Source of the DNA: Chitinophagaceae bacterium
Lineage (GTDB): Bacteria; Bacteroidota; Bacteroidia; Chitinophagales; UBA10324
Reading direction: 5' to 3'
DNA: 64,000 nt
Assembly (NCBI GenBank): GCA_016704325.1
Contig: JADJAG010000012.1
Span: 124,001 to 188,000, forward strand
The position numbers were made by a program, and so were the translations under genes. Under the pieces are notes generated by a model that did not search any database, had not been told where the DNA came from, and saw only the letters and a list, made by a program, of their open reading frames with translations. Numbering within the stretch: the stretch's first letter is position 1; each line of letters begins with the position of its first letter. This document shows positions 8,433-17,222 of the stretch, in pieces.

Positions 8433-9800
8433 ATGTTTCACACAAACCTTTACTCAAATAAGTTTGCGAAAACTATTGTTGTCCTTTTTGCAATCCTGCT
8501 CATAGACTTCTGGCAATATTCTCCTGCAAAGCACAAATACCCGGCACATGGACTCTCACCGGTAGCATGAATACGCCCCGTGTCTTCTGCTGCTGTCTTG
8601 TTACAAAGCGGCAAGGTACTTGTTTGTGGAGGTGGGGATGGTAGGTCAGACACTTGCCAGTGCAGAATTGTATGATCCGAATACAGGCATGTGGACGATC
8701 ACAGGTAGCATGGCTTGGCCCGCCCAGGTCATTCTGCCACTCTTCTTCCTGACGGAAGAGTTCTCATCGCGGGCGGATTGGTTTGCTTTATGCCTGTACA
8801 ACCGGAGAGTGCGGAAATCTATGACCCTTTAACAGAGATATGGACGCAATACAGCAAGCATGCAAGGTTCTCGTTGGGCGCATCGCGGCAGTATTGATTA
8901 CATCGGGAACTTTGCTGGCCAAGTTTTAGTAACCGGAGGGTCCTTAAACTCAAGTGAGGCGACTATGGAAATTGCAACATTGGCGATGCGGATTTACAAA
9001 CATCAGAGTTATACGATCCTGTTGCAGGACATTGGTCAGCACATCTAATCTGCCTGTTGGAAGATATTGGGATGGATCCCAGCCAATAGCAACATTACCT
9101 GATGGTAACATACTGATAGTTGGAGGTTGGAATTGCTGTCCATACCAGGCAATTAATGAAGCTGAAATATTTGACCTCACAAATCAATCATGGGTCAAGC
9201 GACAGCTAAAAGCAACTACAGCTAACTATGCTCCGATCGTTCTCAACACTGGCAAAGTGCTGGTTGCAGGGGGTGACAATGGTATACAGCCATCTAACGT
9301 AGATGTTGCAACCGCAGAACTATTTTGATCCGTTTACCGGAACATGGACCGCCACTGGAAATATGACGATTGGTAGAAATAATCATTCTGTTTCGCGACT
9401 TGCTTAAAATGGACAGGTTCTTGCCTCAGGTGGTCATCATGGCGGGTGGGGAGTATGTTACGACTTGAATAGTTCAGAGCTTTTCGACCCTCATCAGGAA
9501 CCTGGTCACTAACCGGAAGCATGAATGGTCAAGGAGTGGACATACATCTAATGACCTTGTCCAAGCGGGCAAATTCTGGCGGTGGTGGCTCTTATTGGCT
9601 CTCCAGCGCCGAACTCTACACTCCCCCTTGCATAAGCGGTAGTACGATCTATGCTGACACCGATGGTGATTCATACGGAGATGCATCAAACAGTATAATC
9701 GCCGAATCCTGTGATCTTCCTTTCGGTTACGTACTTAACAATACAGATTGCAACGATGCAGATGCCCTCCATTCATCCCGGCACAGAAGAAGTAATTAAT
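8433..9800 (+). pseudogene. Multiply frameshifted kelch-like secreted protein, 5' part
   Basis: A signal-peptide-like start (MFHTNLYSNKFAKTIVVLFA) is followed by fragments of a galactose-oxidase/kelch propeller scattered over all three frames. Examples are LLQSGKVLVCGGG near 8610, SAELYDPNTGMWTITGSM near 8660, HSATLLPDGRVLIAGG near 8735, NILIVGGWNC near 9110 and SAELYTPP near 9610. The fragments are collinear, so this was one reading frame, now broken by at least seven single-base indels. The end carries a MopE motif (DTDGDSYGDASNS, then NNTDCNDADA) leading into the frame at 9711. Together with the next two entries it was probably one gene, 8433-11606. The alternative is poor local sequence quality. 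Confidence 0.75.
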
Positions 9801-10724
9801 TGCCTCGATGATAACTGCAACGGAATCATTGATGAAGGTAAGTGGATACAAAAAGCAAACTTCGCGGGTTCTGCCAGAGTCAATGCTGCTTCATTTACTA
9901 TTGGAGATAAGGCCTACCTCGGCACAGGAAAAACTTCAAGTGGTTCTTATCTGAAGGACCTGTGGGAGTATGATCCTGTTACCAATGTCTGGACACAGAA
10001 AGCAGACATGGGTGGAAAAAAAAGGTGCAAGGCAGTAGGATTTGCCATCGGAAACAAAGGTTATATCGGAACAGGATATGACCAGGATGGTTCTTTGATA
10101 AAAAGCTTTGGGGAATATGACGTGGCTACCAATAGCTGGACGCAGAAGGCCGACTTCGGTGGTAGCGGAAGACAAAACGCTGTGGGCTTTGCTATCAATG
10201 GCAAAGGATACATCGGCACCGGCGGAAACTTCTTAACACAGCACAATGATTTCTGGGAATATGATCCTGATACTAATCAGTGGACACAGAAAGCCAACGT
10301 GGGAGATACGTTAAGAGAAGCAGCCGTGGGATTTTCCATCGGAGAAAAAGGATACATCGGAACAGGCAGCAACAGCAATGGTTACAAAAATGATTTCTGG
10401 GAATATGATCCCACAACTGATACATGGACAGAGAAATCCGATTTCGCAGGCGGAGCAAGAAGTTCAGCATCCGGATTTTCAAATGACAGCAAGGGATACC
10501 TGGGAACAGGATGGGATGGAAGCAGTCTTCATAAAGATTACTGGCAGTACGATCCGCTCACCGACACCTGGAATCAGATTGCCGATTTCGGCGGAACAGC
10601 ACGCGCTTATGCAACCGGATTTTCAGTAAGTGGTAATTGCTATGTAGCAACCAGGAGGGCGATACATCAGGAAATGCGTACTATGATCTGTGGCAATATG
10701 ATCCTCCTCCCTTTGTTGGGTTAA
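9711..10724 (+). CDS. Six-blade kelch-like segment of broken secreted protein
   Basis: Real coding enters this frame at about 9765 with the end of a MopE motif (IHPGTEEVINCLDDNCNGIIDEG). The preceding GTG start is an artefact. Six ~47-residue repeats follow with the plan W-T-Q-K-ADFGG, AVGF-x-IGNKGYIGTG and DFWEYDP, which is kelch-like and consistent with a six-bladed propeller. The last repeat is cut by an indel near 10655 where CYVATGGDTSGNAYYD would be expected. It is the middle part of the gene starting at 8433 and continues at 10731. The same repeat occurs at 15828-16996. A carbohydrate-binding or adhesive role is possible but not shown. Confidence 0.7.
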   Translation: MIFLSVTYLTIQIATMQMPSIHPGTEEVINCLDDNCNGIIDEGKWIQKANFAGSARVNAASFTIGDKAYLGTGKTSSGSYLKDLWEYDPVTNVWTQKADMGGKKRCKAVGFAIGNKGYIGTGYDQDGSLIKSFGEYDVATNSWTQKADFGGSGRQNAVGFAINGKGYIGTGGNFLTQHNDFWEYDPDTNQWTQKANVGDTLREAAVGFSIGEKGYIGTGSNSNGYKNDFWEYDPTTDTWTEKSDFAGGARSSASGFSNDSKGYLGTGWDGSSLHKDYWQYDPLTDTWNQIADFGGTARAYATGFSVSGNCYVATRRAIHQEMRTMICGNMILLPLLG

Positions 10725-10730
10725 CGGTAT

Positions 10731-11606
10731 ATGCTGATGCTGATAACGATGGATTCGGTGATGCAGGCAACAGTCTTTTTTATTGCCGACTGTCCGGTAC
10801 CCAATGGATATGTAACAGACAGCACTGATTGTGATGATGCCAATGCAGCCATCAATCCTGCTGCAATAGAAATCTGCGATGGCATCGACAACAACTGTGA
10901 TGGCAATATTGATCCGCTCTTTACATTTTATGCAGATTCAGATGGTGACGGTTATGGCGATAACAATGCTTCCGTAACAGATTGCGCTCCACCTTCCGGT
11001 TATGTAACCAACAATACCGATTGCAATGATGCAAATGCAGCCATACATCCTGGTGCAACAGAAATTTGCAACGACATAGATGACAACTGTAATGCACAAA
11101 CTGATGAAGGCCTGCTCATTACTTTTTATGCCGATAACGACGGTGATCTCTATGGCAATGCAAACAACTCAACCCTTGCCTGCACCTTGCCCAATGGATA
11201 TGTAACCGACAACACCGATTGCGATGATACCAATGCAAGCGTTTATCCAGACGCACCGGAAATTCTTTTCAACGGCATTGATGATGACTGCGATGGTTAT
11301 CTAGATGAATTTGGAACAGGCATTTTTTCATCAGCAAATACAGCATCTGTTTTCTCTCTCTTTCCCAATCCCACCAATGGTGAGTTTGAAGTTTACTTAC
11401 AACTTAATAATGAATTGAATGCAGAAGGAAAAATCGAAGTGATCAACCTGCTTGGCCAGGTTGTGTACAATAAAACAAGTGTATTGCTGAAAGGAAAGTT
11501 GCAGGCTGTAATTAATCTGAATGATGAAGCTGATGGATTATACTTAGTAAGAGTGAAGGTGGATGAACAGTTGTACTCCGGACTAATTGTTTTTGACAAG
11601 CAATAA
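10731..11606 (+). CDS. MopE-motif and T9SS C-terminal segment of broken secreted protein
   Basis: True coding starts near 10785, where a six-T run needs one T removed to join SLFIADCPVPNGYV to the upstream frame. Three MopE-type putative metal-binding motifs follow (YADSDGDGYGD, DCDDANAAINPAAIEICDGIDNNCDG and similar). The last unit ends EILFNGIDDDCDGYLDEFG. A T9SS type A domain follows (SLFPNPTNGEFEVYL, then INLLGQVVYNK and GLYLVRVKV). The last ~390 bp are nearly identical to 15427-15812 and similar to 13970-14353, suggesting recent duplication or gene conversion of the export module. It lies immediately upstream of the REP-flanked transposase. Confidence 0.8.
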   Translation: MLMLITMDSVMQATVFFIADCPVPNGYVTDSTDCDDANAAINPAAIEICDGIDNNCDGNIDPLFTFYADSDGDGYGDNNASVTDCAPPSGYVTNNTDCNDANAAIHPGATEICNDIDDNCNAQTDEGLLITFYADNDGDLYGNANNSTLACTLPNGYVTDNTDCDDTNASVYPDAPEILFNGIDDDCDGYLDEFGTGIFSSANTASVFSLFPNPTNGEFEVYLQLNNELNAEGKIEVINLLGQVVYNKTSVLLKGKLQAVINLNDEADGLYLVRVKVDEQLYSGLIVFDKQ

Positions 11607-11623
11607 AATTAACGGAGCCAGCA

Positions 11624-12298
11624 ATCCCGAAGGGATGAAATGATTATAGAGATAAAATCAAAAGAAGATAGCAGAATCCCGAAGGGATGACAGAATTACT
11701 GCAACTAAAACAAAGGCAACAATAATCACGAATTGAAAAACTAATCACGAAAGGAATAAAATTTTTTATGGCAGGCACATTTTCACAAATCTACATCCAG
11801 GTTGTTTTTGCTGTGAAAGGAAGGCAAAACCTGATTCAAAAAGCATGGAAAGATGACCTGCACAAATACATGGCAGGAATCATTAAAGGCAAAAAGCAAA
11901 AATCCATTATCGTTAATGGCATGCCTGATCATATCCATGCATTCATTGGATTGAAGCCAGCAATGGCAGTTTCGGATCTGGTGCGAGACATCAAAAACAA
12001 TTCTACCAATTTTATCAATGATCGTAAGCTGGTCAAAGGAAAATTTTCATGGCAGGACGGATACGGTTCATTTTCTTACGGTCATTCACAGATTGATAAA
12101 GTGTACAAATACATTCTGAATCAAGAACAGCACCATCGTAAAAAAACATTTAGGGAAGAATATCTCGACTTCCTTAAAAAATTTGAGGTGCCTTACGATG
12201 AAAAATATTTGTTTGAATGGATTGAATGATGGTGTCACCCCTACGGGGTTGGTGTGGGTGAAGATTCATTTTCTATAATCCTGGCATCCCTTCGGGAT
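11624..12298. mobile_element. REP-flanked IS200-like element (RAYT-type)
   Basis: The transposase gene at 11768 is bracketed by short palindromes. Two direct copies of ATCCCGAAGGGAT lie at 11624-11636 and 11676-11688; ACCCCTACGGGGT lies at 12237-12249; and ATCCCTTCGGGAT lies at 12286-12298 in inverted orientation with shared flanks (GCAGAAT/ATTCTGC). No long terminal inverted repeats or target duplications are visible, as expected for Y1 transposases. The exact ends are uncertain. It sits between two copies of the same sorting domain. Confidence 0.6.
11768..12229 (+). CDS. IS200/IS605-like Y1 (HUH) transposase, REP-associated type
   Basis: This is a 153-residue Y1_Tnp domain protein. The HUH motif is H55-I-H57 in GMPDHIHAFIGL, and the probable catalytic Tyr is Y115 in KVYKYILNQEQHH. 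This family nicks single-stranded DNA at sites guided by hairpins and joins it through a 5'-phosphotyrosine. The length is normal, the frame is intact and all catalytic residues are present, so the enzyme may be active. Flanking REP-like palindromes in opposite orientations fit a RAYT (REP-associated tyrosine transposase) rather than a simple IS. No TnpB/IscB partner is nearby. Confidence 0.92.
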   Translation: MAGTFSQIYIQVVFAVKGRQNLIQKAWKDDLHKYMAGIIKGKKQKSIIVNGMPDHIHAFIGLKPAMAVSDLVRDIKNNSTNFINDRKLVKGKFSWQDGYGSFSYGHSQIDKVYKYILNQEQHHRKKTFREEYLDFLKKFEVPYDEKYLFEWIE

Positions 12299-12481
12299 TG
12301 GCAGAATGGGGAAATCAATTTGAATGATCGGAAAGTACATGACAAAACAATCGCATTACTAAAAGGAAAATTGGAAGAAGCAATTAAACTGAATGATGTG
12401 ATCATAAATGGAATGTACCTGGTAAGAGTAATGGTGAATGATCAGGTGTATTGTAGTCAAATTGTTATTGAAAAGCAGTAG
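12254..12481 (+). pseudogene. Orphan T9SS sorting-domain fragment downstream of transposase
   Basis: From about 12310 the frame reads LNDRKVHDKTIALLKGKLEEAIKLND..GMYLVRVMVNDQVYCSQIVIEK. This is the last ~55 residues of the same sorting domain that ends the gene at 11606. The first ~20 codons come from the palindrome region and are not homologous to anything. It has no signal peptide or YPNP motif, so it is a leftover of a duplicated 3' end separated by the REP/transposase element. Confidence 0.75.
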
Positions 12482-12581
12482 CATCAACCATAATAAACTT
12501 TTAGTCGTGCAATAAATAATTGGAAGCCATTCTTAAAGAACCTCCTGACAATTTCGCATACACTCTAAAATATAAACGAAC

Positions 12582-13919
12582 ATGAAAAAAGCAAACACAA
12601 TTTTTCTTTATCCTCATCCTCATCCTCTTTTTTATGAAATTCAGCTTCGTGCTCAAAATGCTCCATCAATCGAATGGCAAAAATGTTTTGGTGGAAGCTC
12701 AAATGATTATGCAAGGTCCATTCAGCAAACCATCGATGGCGGATTAATTATTGCGGGCTATTCTTATTCCAATGATGGTGATGTTTCCGGCAATCACGGT
12801 GGTGCCGATTACTGGATCGTTAAAACAGATGAAGTTGGAAATACAATATGGCAAAAATGCTTTGGTGGAACCGGTAACGACTATGCCTATTCCATTCAGC
12901 AAACTACTGATGGAGGTTTCATCGCAACAGGTGTTTCCAAATCAAATGATGGCGATGTATCGGGCAATCATGGGTGGTCTGATATATGGACACTAAAACT
13001 TGATTCATCCGGAAACATAACCTGGAGTACTTGCTCAGGCGGAAGTTACAATGAAGCAGCTTACTCAGTCAGAGAGACTATTAATGGCGATTATATAATA
13101 GCCGGTCATACAAACTCTATTGATGGGGATGTGGTTGTTGGAGATGATAATTGGTACACGAATCAATATTGGATTATTCTTCTCGACTCTTCCGGTAATC
13201 TTAAAGACCAGGGCGGTGGAGGTGACTATACGGCCCATGAACTTGCATACGATATTCAGCCCATTGGAGATGGAGGATATGTTTTTGTCGGGCAGGAGAA
13301 CACCGGGGGAAATTACGAAGATTATTTTTCTATTAATTGGATTGACTCGTCATTAGCTTATGCATGGTCGGGTGTAGGGTTTTTAGGTGAACCTGCCGGT
13401 GCATATGCTGTGGCTCTTACCAGTAATAACGGCTTTGTTATTGCTGGCTATGCTGATACTTATTACTATGGCGATGCGAACTATGCCATCCTGAATCTGG
13501 ATTCAAATCAAAACATCAATTGGTTTGCTGAATTGGGCGGAAGTGGGAGCGACATCGCCTGGTCGGTTCAGCAAACTTCAGATAAAGGGTATATTGCTGC
13601 CGGCTATACCGGATCTAATAATGGTGATGTATCCGGAAATCATGGCGGTAATGATTACTGGATTGTGTACCTGGATTCAGCAGGAAACCTAGCCTGGCAA
13701 AAAGCACTAGGTGGGAGTAATAATGATGAAGCCTTTTCCGTTCAGCAAACTGTCGACAATGGATTCATTATAGCTGGAAATGCAAACTCATATGATGGAA
13801 ATGTTTCTGGTAGCCATGGGGGCAGTGATTACTGGATCGTGAAACTTTCATGCTATATGTCGCAAGCTTTTATGCCGACAGTGATAATGATGGCTTCGGC
13901 AATGTTGCTGCAAGTGTAA
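12582..13919 (+). CDS. Secreted seven-blade repeat protein (frameshifted)
   Basis: Seven ~50-60-residue blade repeats run from IEWQKCFGGSSNDYAR near residue 28 to DYWIVKLSC near residue 423. Blades 4 and 5 are divergent and lack the GNHGG turn. The plan is W-Q-K-C-FGG, S-I-Q-Q-T-x-DGG, S-NDGDVSGNHGG and DYWIVK. The N-terminus as read (PHPHP) is not a signal peptide, but removing one A near 12587 and adding one T near 12631 gives MKKQTQFFFILILILFFYE, a good signal peptide. At the 3' end one T missing near 13867 cuts off the MopE motif and sorting domain that continue at 13850-14353. Intact, the protein would be a surface seven-bladed propeller. Confidence 0.85.
   Translation: MKKANTIFLYPHPHPLFYEIQLRAQNAPSIEWQKCFGGSSNDYARSIQQTIDGGLIIAGYSYSNDGDVSGNHGGADYWIVKTDEVGNTIWQKCFGGTGNDYAYSIQQTTDGGFIATGVSKSNDGDVSGNHGWSDIWTLKLDSSGNITWSTCSGGSYNEAAYSVRETINGDYIIAGHTNSIDGDVVVGDDNWYTNQYWIILLDSSGNLKDQGGGGDYTAHELAYDIQPIGDGGYVFVGQENTGGNYEDYFSINWIDSSLAYAWSGVGFLGEPAGAYAVALTSNNGFVIAGYADTYYYGDANYAILNLDSNQNINWFAELGGSGSDIAWSVQQTSDKGYIAAGYTGSNNGDVSGNHGGNDYWIVYLDSAGNLAWQKALGGSNNDEAFSVQQTVDNGFIIAGNANSYDGNVSGSHGGSDYWIVKLSCYMSQAFMPTVIMMASAMLLQV
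12610..12627 (+). repeat. Hexamer repeat ATCCTC x3 within signal-peptide region
   Basis: Three perfect copies of ATCCTC encode alternating Ile-Leu in the restored signal-peptide frame. Short runs of A and T on both sides carry the two compensating frameshifts. Confidence 0.85.
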
Positions 13920-14353
13920 TTACATCGGACTGCTCTCAACCTGCCGGGTACATTGCTGATACCACCGATTGTGACGATACCAATGAAAACATTAACCCTG
14001 ATGCCAATGAAATTCTTTTCAACGGCATTGATGATAACTGCGATGGTTTCATAGACGAATTCGGAACAGATATTTATTCGTCACCAAATACGGTGTCTGA
14101 TTTCTCCCTCTTCCCCAATCCTACTAATGGTGAGTTTGTGGTTCACTTACAACTTAATAATGAACTCAATGCCGAAGCAAAGATCGAAGTGATCAGCCTG
14201 CTGGGCCAGGTAGTGTGTAGTAAAGCAAGTGCAGTGTTGAAAGGAAAATTACAGGACGCAATTAAACTGAATGATGAGGTTGATGGAATATACTTAGTAA
14301 GATTGAGAGTGAATGACGAAGCATATTATTGGCAAATTGTTTATCAGAAATAA
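13850..14353 (+). CDS. MopE motif plus T9SS domain, 3' part of the gene at 12582
   Basis: From about 13868 the frame reads FYADSDNDGFGN, then DCDDTNENINPDANEILFNGIDDNCDGFIDEFG (a MopE-type metal-binding motif). It then gives a type A sorting domain (DFSLFPNPTNGEF.. and LLGQVVCSK.. and DGIYLVRLRVN). It overlaps the upstream frame by 70 bp only because both frames happen to be open. A single missing T in the run at about 13866-13869 separates them. The tail is a close copy of those ending at 11606 and 15812. Confidence 0.82.
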   Translation: MLYVASFYADSDNDGFGNVAASVITSDCSQPAGYIADTTDCDDTNENINPDANEILFNGIDDNCDGFIDEFGTDIYSSPNTVSDFSLFPNPTNGEFVVHLQLNNELNAEAKIEVISLLGQVVCSKASAVLKGKLQDAIKLNDEVDGIYLVRLRVNDEAYYWQIVYQK

Positions 14354-14576
14354 TCGCATGCCGTAACCTTGTTTTTTTCGAAATGCAGGGTTGCTGTTTT
14401 CTTCATATATTTCATTCATACCAAAACAAAAAAATCAATATCATGAAAAGGCAAGTTAAGTTAATAGTTGCATAGTAGGCGATGCTGTCTTTACACAGTC
14501 CTTAATTATTCAGCTATAAAATAGTTAAAGTGACACCGCTAAAAATGTTCATAACGCTTGAAAACATTAGAAAGCC

Positions 14577-15812
14577 ATGAAAGAACAACATTCATTTTCC
14601 TCCCGGCTTAAAGATTACTCCTTGATCACATCCGGCATTCTCGCATCTGTTTCTGTTGATGCCCAGATAGTTTATACAGATGTGAACCCTGACTACTATG
14701 GCTCGTCAACAAATTATGCTATTGACCTAAATAATGATGGTATCACTGAATTGATTCTGAATAGCGAACATTCCTGGACCTCTGATTTTTATTACTCGAC
14801 GGTGCTTGTTGATCCTGAGCCGGAAAATTCTTTTGCATTGTCACCGTATATTGCAGGAACTCAAATTGATTCCAACATAGCTTGGAAAGGGACCGCGGCA
14901 GAAATTGCCGTTTTAGTAACCGCTTACGGTAACTGGACATGGGGAGAGGGTCCATGGCTTGGTCAGTATGAAAAATTTATGCCGGTACGCTTTAAATTGG
15001 CAAATGACCAATATTATGGATGGGTGCGACTTTCAGTAAATCCGGCGGCCAGCGGTTTCACAGTTTATGACTACGCTTATGAATCGACCCCGTTTCAATC
15101 ACTGGCAACTGGAGAAATTCCCTGTACCGTGCTCTATCCTGATGCTGATGGGGACCATTATGGTGATCTGAATTCTACGGGTGTTATCACCTGTTTAATT
15201 TCAGGATTTACGATTGATCACAGTGATTGTGATGATTCGAACCCATCGGTTTATCCGGGTGCTACTGAAGATTGCAATGGAATTGATGATGATTGCAACT
15301 CGGTTGCAGACGATGCAATACCCTATGATACCTATTTCGCGGATGACGATAATGATGGTTTTGGTAATGCAAGTAACTCCATTGATTCCTGCGATCAACC
15401 TGTGGGCTACATCACTGACAACACCGATTGTGATGATACCAATTCAAACGTCAATCCCGACGCAACCGAAATTCTTTTCAATGGCATTGATGACGACTGC
15501 GATGGCTATTTAGATGAATTTGGAACAGGTATTTTTTCATCAGCAAATGCTGCATCTGTTTTTTCTCTCTTCCCCAATCCCACCAATGATGAGTTTGAAG
15601 TTTACTTACAACTTCATAATGAATTGAATGCCGAAGCAAAAATTGAAGTGATCAACCTGCTTGGGCAGGTGGTGTATAATAAAACAAGTTCATTGATAAG
15701 AGGAAAACTGCAGTCAGCAATTAAACTTAATGATGAAGCAGATGGAATATACTTAGTGAGAGTAATAGTGAAAGAGCATATATATTCCCTTCCAATTATT
15801 TTAGAGAAATAG
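14577..15812 (+). CDS. Secreted protein with N-terminal FG-GAP-like domain, two MopE motifs and T9SS domain
   Basis: This intact 411-residue protein has a signal-like segment at about residues 14-30 (SLITSGILASVSVDAQ). An N-terminal domain follows with IVYTDVNPDYYG and AIDLNNDGITELIL, a Ca-binding-like DxNxDG turn as in FG-GAP-type proteins. The domain includes a GQYEKFMPVRFKL..YYGWVRLSVN stretch typical of secreted Bacteroidota proteins. Residues of about 184-315 hold two MopE-type metal-binding motifs (DADGDHYGD, then DCDDSNPSVYPGATEDCNGIDDDCN). The type A sorting domain covers about 325-411. It is one of the few unbroken genes between 7.7 and 21 kb. The last ~390 bp nearly duplicate 11217-11606. 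The next gene starts 15 bp later. Confidence 0.85.
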   Translation: MKEQHSFSSRLKDYSLITSGILASVSVDAQIVYTDVNPDYYGSSTNYAIDLNNDGITELILNSEHSWTSDFYYSTVLVDPEPENSFALSPYIAGTQIDSNIAWKGTAAEIAVLVTAYGNWTWGEGPWLGQYEKFMPVRFKLANDQYYGWVRLSVNPAASGFTVYDYAYESTPFQSLATGEIPCTVLYPDADGDHYGDLNSTGVITCLISGFTIDHSDCDDSNPSVYPGATEDCNGIDDDCNSVADDAIPYDTYFADDDNDGFGNASNSIDSCDQPVGYITDNTDCDDTNSNVNPDATEILFNGIDDDCDGYLDEFGTGIFSSANAASVFSLFPNPTNDEFEVYLQLHNELNAEAKIEVINLLGQVVYNKTSSLIRGKLQSAIKLNDEADGIYLVRVIVKEHIYSLPIILEK

Positions 15813-15827
15813 CCAAAACAAATTGAG

Positions 15828-16067
15828 ATGAAAAACCTCATTCTTACTCCCATGCTGCTCCTTGTTTCAGCTTCACTATGTGCCCAGACACAGGATTTCT
15901 GGATCCAACGTGCTGATTTTGGCGGAGGGGACTGTCTGGGAGCGTTTGGTTTCAGTATTAGTAATAAGGGATATGTCGGTTGTGGTAATTTCTGGGAATA
16001 TGATCCACTGCTTGACTCGTGGTCGCAAAAAGCGGATTTTGAGGAGGCTACCGCATGGACCCGGTAG
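15828..16067 (+). CDS. Secreted six-blade kelch-like protein, 5' part (frameshifted)
   Basis: A signal peptide (MKNLILTPMLLLVSASLCAQ) is followed by the first kelch-like blade (FWIQRADFGG, GFSISNKGYVGCGNFWEYDP) and the start of the second (WSQKADF). Near 16040 one G is missing (TTTTGAGGAGG where TTTTGGAGGAGG is expected), so the frame runs out of phase and stops. The gene continues at 16055. Together they make one 15828-16996 gene with a six-blade propeller and a sorting domain. It is probably co-transcribed with the gene ending at 15812. Confidence 0.8.
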   Translation: MKNLILTPMLLLVSASLCAQTQDFWIQRADFGGGDCLGAFGFSISNKGYVGCGNFWEYDPLLDSWSQKADFEEATAWTR

Positions 16068-16996
16068 GTTTCAGTATTGGTAATAAAGGATATATGGGAA
16101 CCGGACTTGATGATTATTTTAGAAAGGATTTCTGGGAATATGATCCCCTGTTAAATTCATGGACCCAACTGGCAGATTTCGGTGGTGTAGCCCGTGCTGA
16201 AGCCGTTGGTTTCAGCATAGGTAATAAAGGATACATCGGAACTGGATACGACGCAGACTCGCATAATTTAAAAGATTTTTGGGAGTATGATCCTGACTTG
16301 AACAATTGGATTCAAAAAACAGATTTTCTTTCCGTCGCTTATGGTGCTGTTGGATTTTCCATAGGAGGGAAGGGATACATGGGAACGGGAAATAAGAATA
16401 GCGGCCTTCAGAAAGGATTTGCGGAATATGATCCTGTTACTGATATATGGATAAAAAAAGCAGATTTCGGGGGAACTGCACGCTTTCAAGCTGTTGGCTT
16501 CAGCATTGGCAGCAAGGGATATCTTGGAACGGGATCAGTTACAAAGGATTTCTGGGAATACGATCCTGCCTTGAACACCTGGACACAGAAAGTAGATTTC
16601 GGGGGAATCGCCCGCTCTCAAGCTGTTGGTTTCAGCATTGGCAACAAGGGATATCTTGGAACGGGAGCAATATTATCCGGCGCGCCAACCAGCGATTTCT
16701 GGGAGTATACACCCGAATTTGGAGTTGGGATTTCATCAATTACAATTGACGATGGGATTTTCTCTCTCTTTCCAAATCCTAATGACGGCATGATAACAAT
16801 AACGGCAACCTTCGGGCAGGAAGAAACTCTCACCATAAGAATCATTGATCTTACCGGAAGAGAATTGTTTTCAGAAATCATTGGCAATGTAACCGGCACC
16901 TTTTCCAAACAACTTGATCTGGGTAATTATTCAAGCGGCACTTACTTCATGCAATTAATTCATGACGGGCAGAAAGAAGTTCACAAAATGCAATGA
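16055..16996 (+). CDS. Secreted six-blade kelch-like protein, 3' part with T9SS domain
   Basis: This continues blade 2 (YRMDPVGFSIGNKGYMGTG) and gives blades 3-6, each with W-x-QKADFGG, AVGFSIGNKGY-x-GTG and DFWEYDP, for six blades in total. This is followed by a sorting domain from about residue 232 (FSLFPNPNDGMITITATF, then IIDLTGRELFSEI and SGTYFMQLIHDG). That tail is of a different subtype from those at 11606 and 15812 but matches the detached tail at 20051-20287 (both contain GTFSKQLDL). A short unrelated tail fragment follows at 16996. Confidence 0.82.
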   Translation: MDPVGFSIGNKGYMGTGLDDYFRKDFWEYDPLLNSWTQLADFGGVARAEAVGFSIGNKGYIGTGYDADSHNLKDFWEYDPDLNNWIQKTDFLSVAYGAVGFSIGGKGYMGTGNKNSGLQKGFAEYDPVTDIWIKKADFGGTARFQAVGFSIGSKGYLGTGSVTKDFWEYDPALNTWTQKVDFGGIARSQAVGFSIGNKGYLGTGAILSGAPTSDFWEYTPEFGVGISSITIDDGIFSLFPNPNDGMITITATFGQEETLTIRIIDLTGRELFSEIIGNVTGTFSKQLDLGNYSSGTYFMQLIHDGQKEVHKMQ

Positions 16997-17115
16997 TGGT
17001 AAATGGAAAACGACAACAGGAAATACAACTGGGCGATGTGGCGGAAGGAATCTATTTGGTGAAAGTGATCATTGGTGAACATGCATATACAATACAAATT
17101 GATGTTCAAAAATAA
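16996..17115 (+). pseudogene. Orphan T9SS tail fragment
   Basis: The 39-codon frame reads MVNGKRQQEIQLGDVAEGIYLVKVIIG..YTIQIDVQK. This is the final half of a type A sorting domain, placed directly after a gene that already has a complete one. It resembles the sorting-domain subtype of the 11606 group more than the domain just before it. It looks like the remnant of a second 3' end left by recombination. Confidence 0.7.
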
Positions 17116-17222
17116 TTTCAATCAAAGACTACAGCCATGAAAAGTTTCACAACGGCCACGTCGAAGAGAAGAAAATAATAATCGATAAATGAAGATGCAA
17201 CTAAATAGAAAAATTCTCCCCA

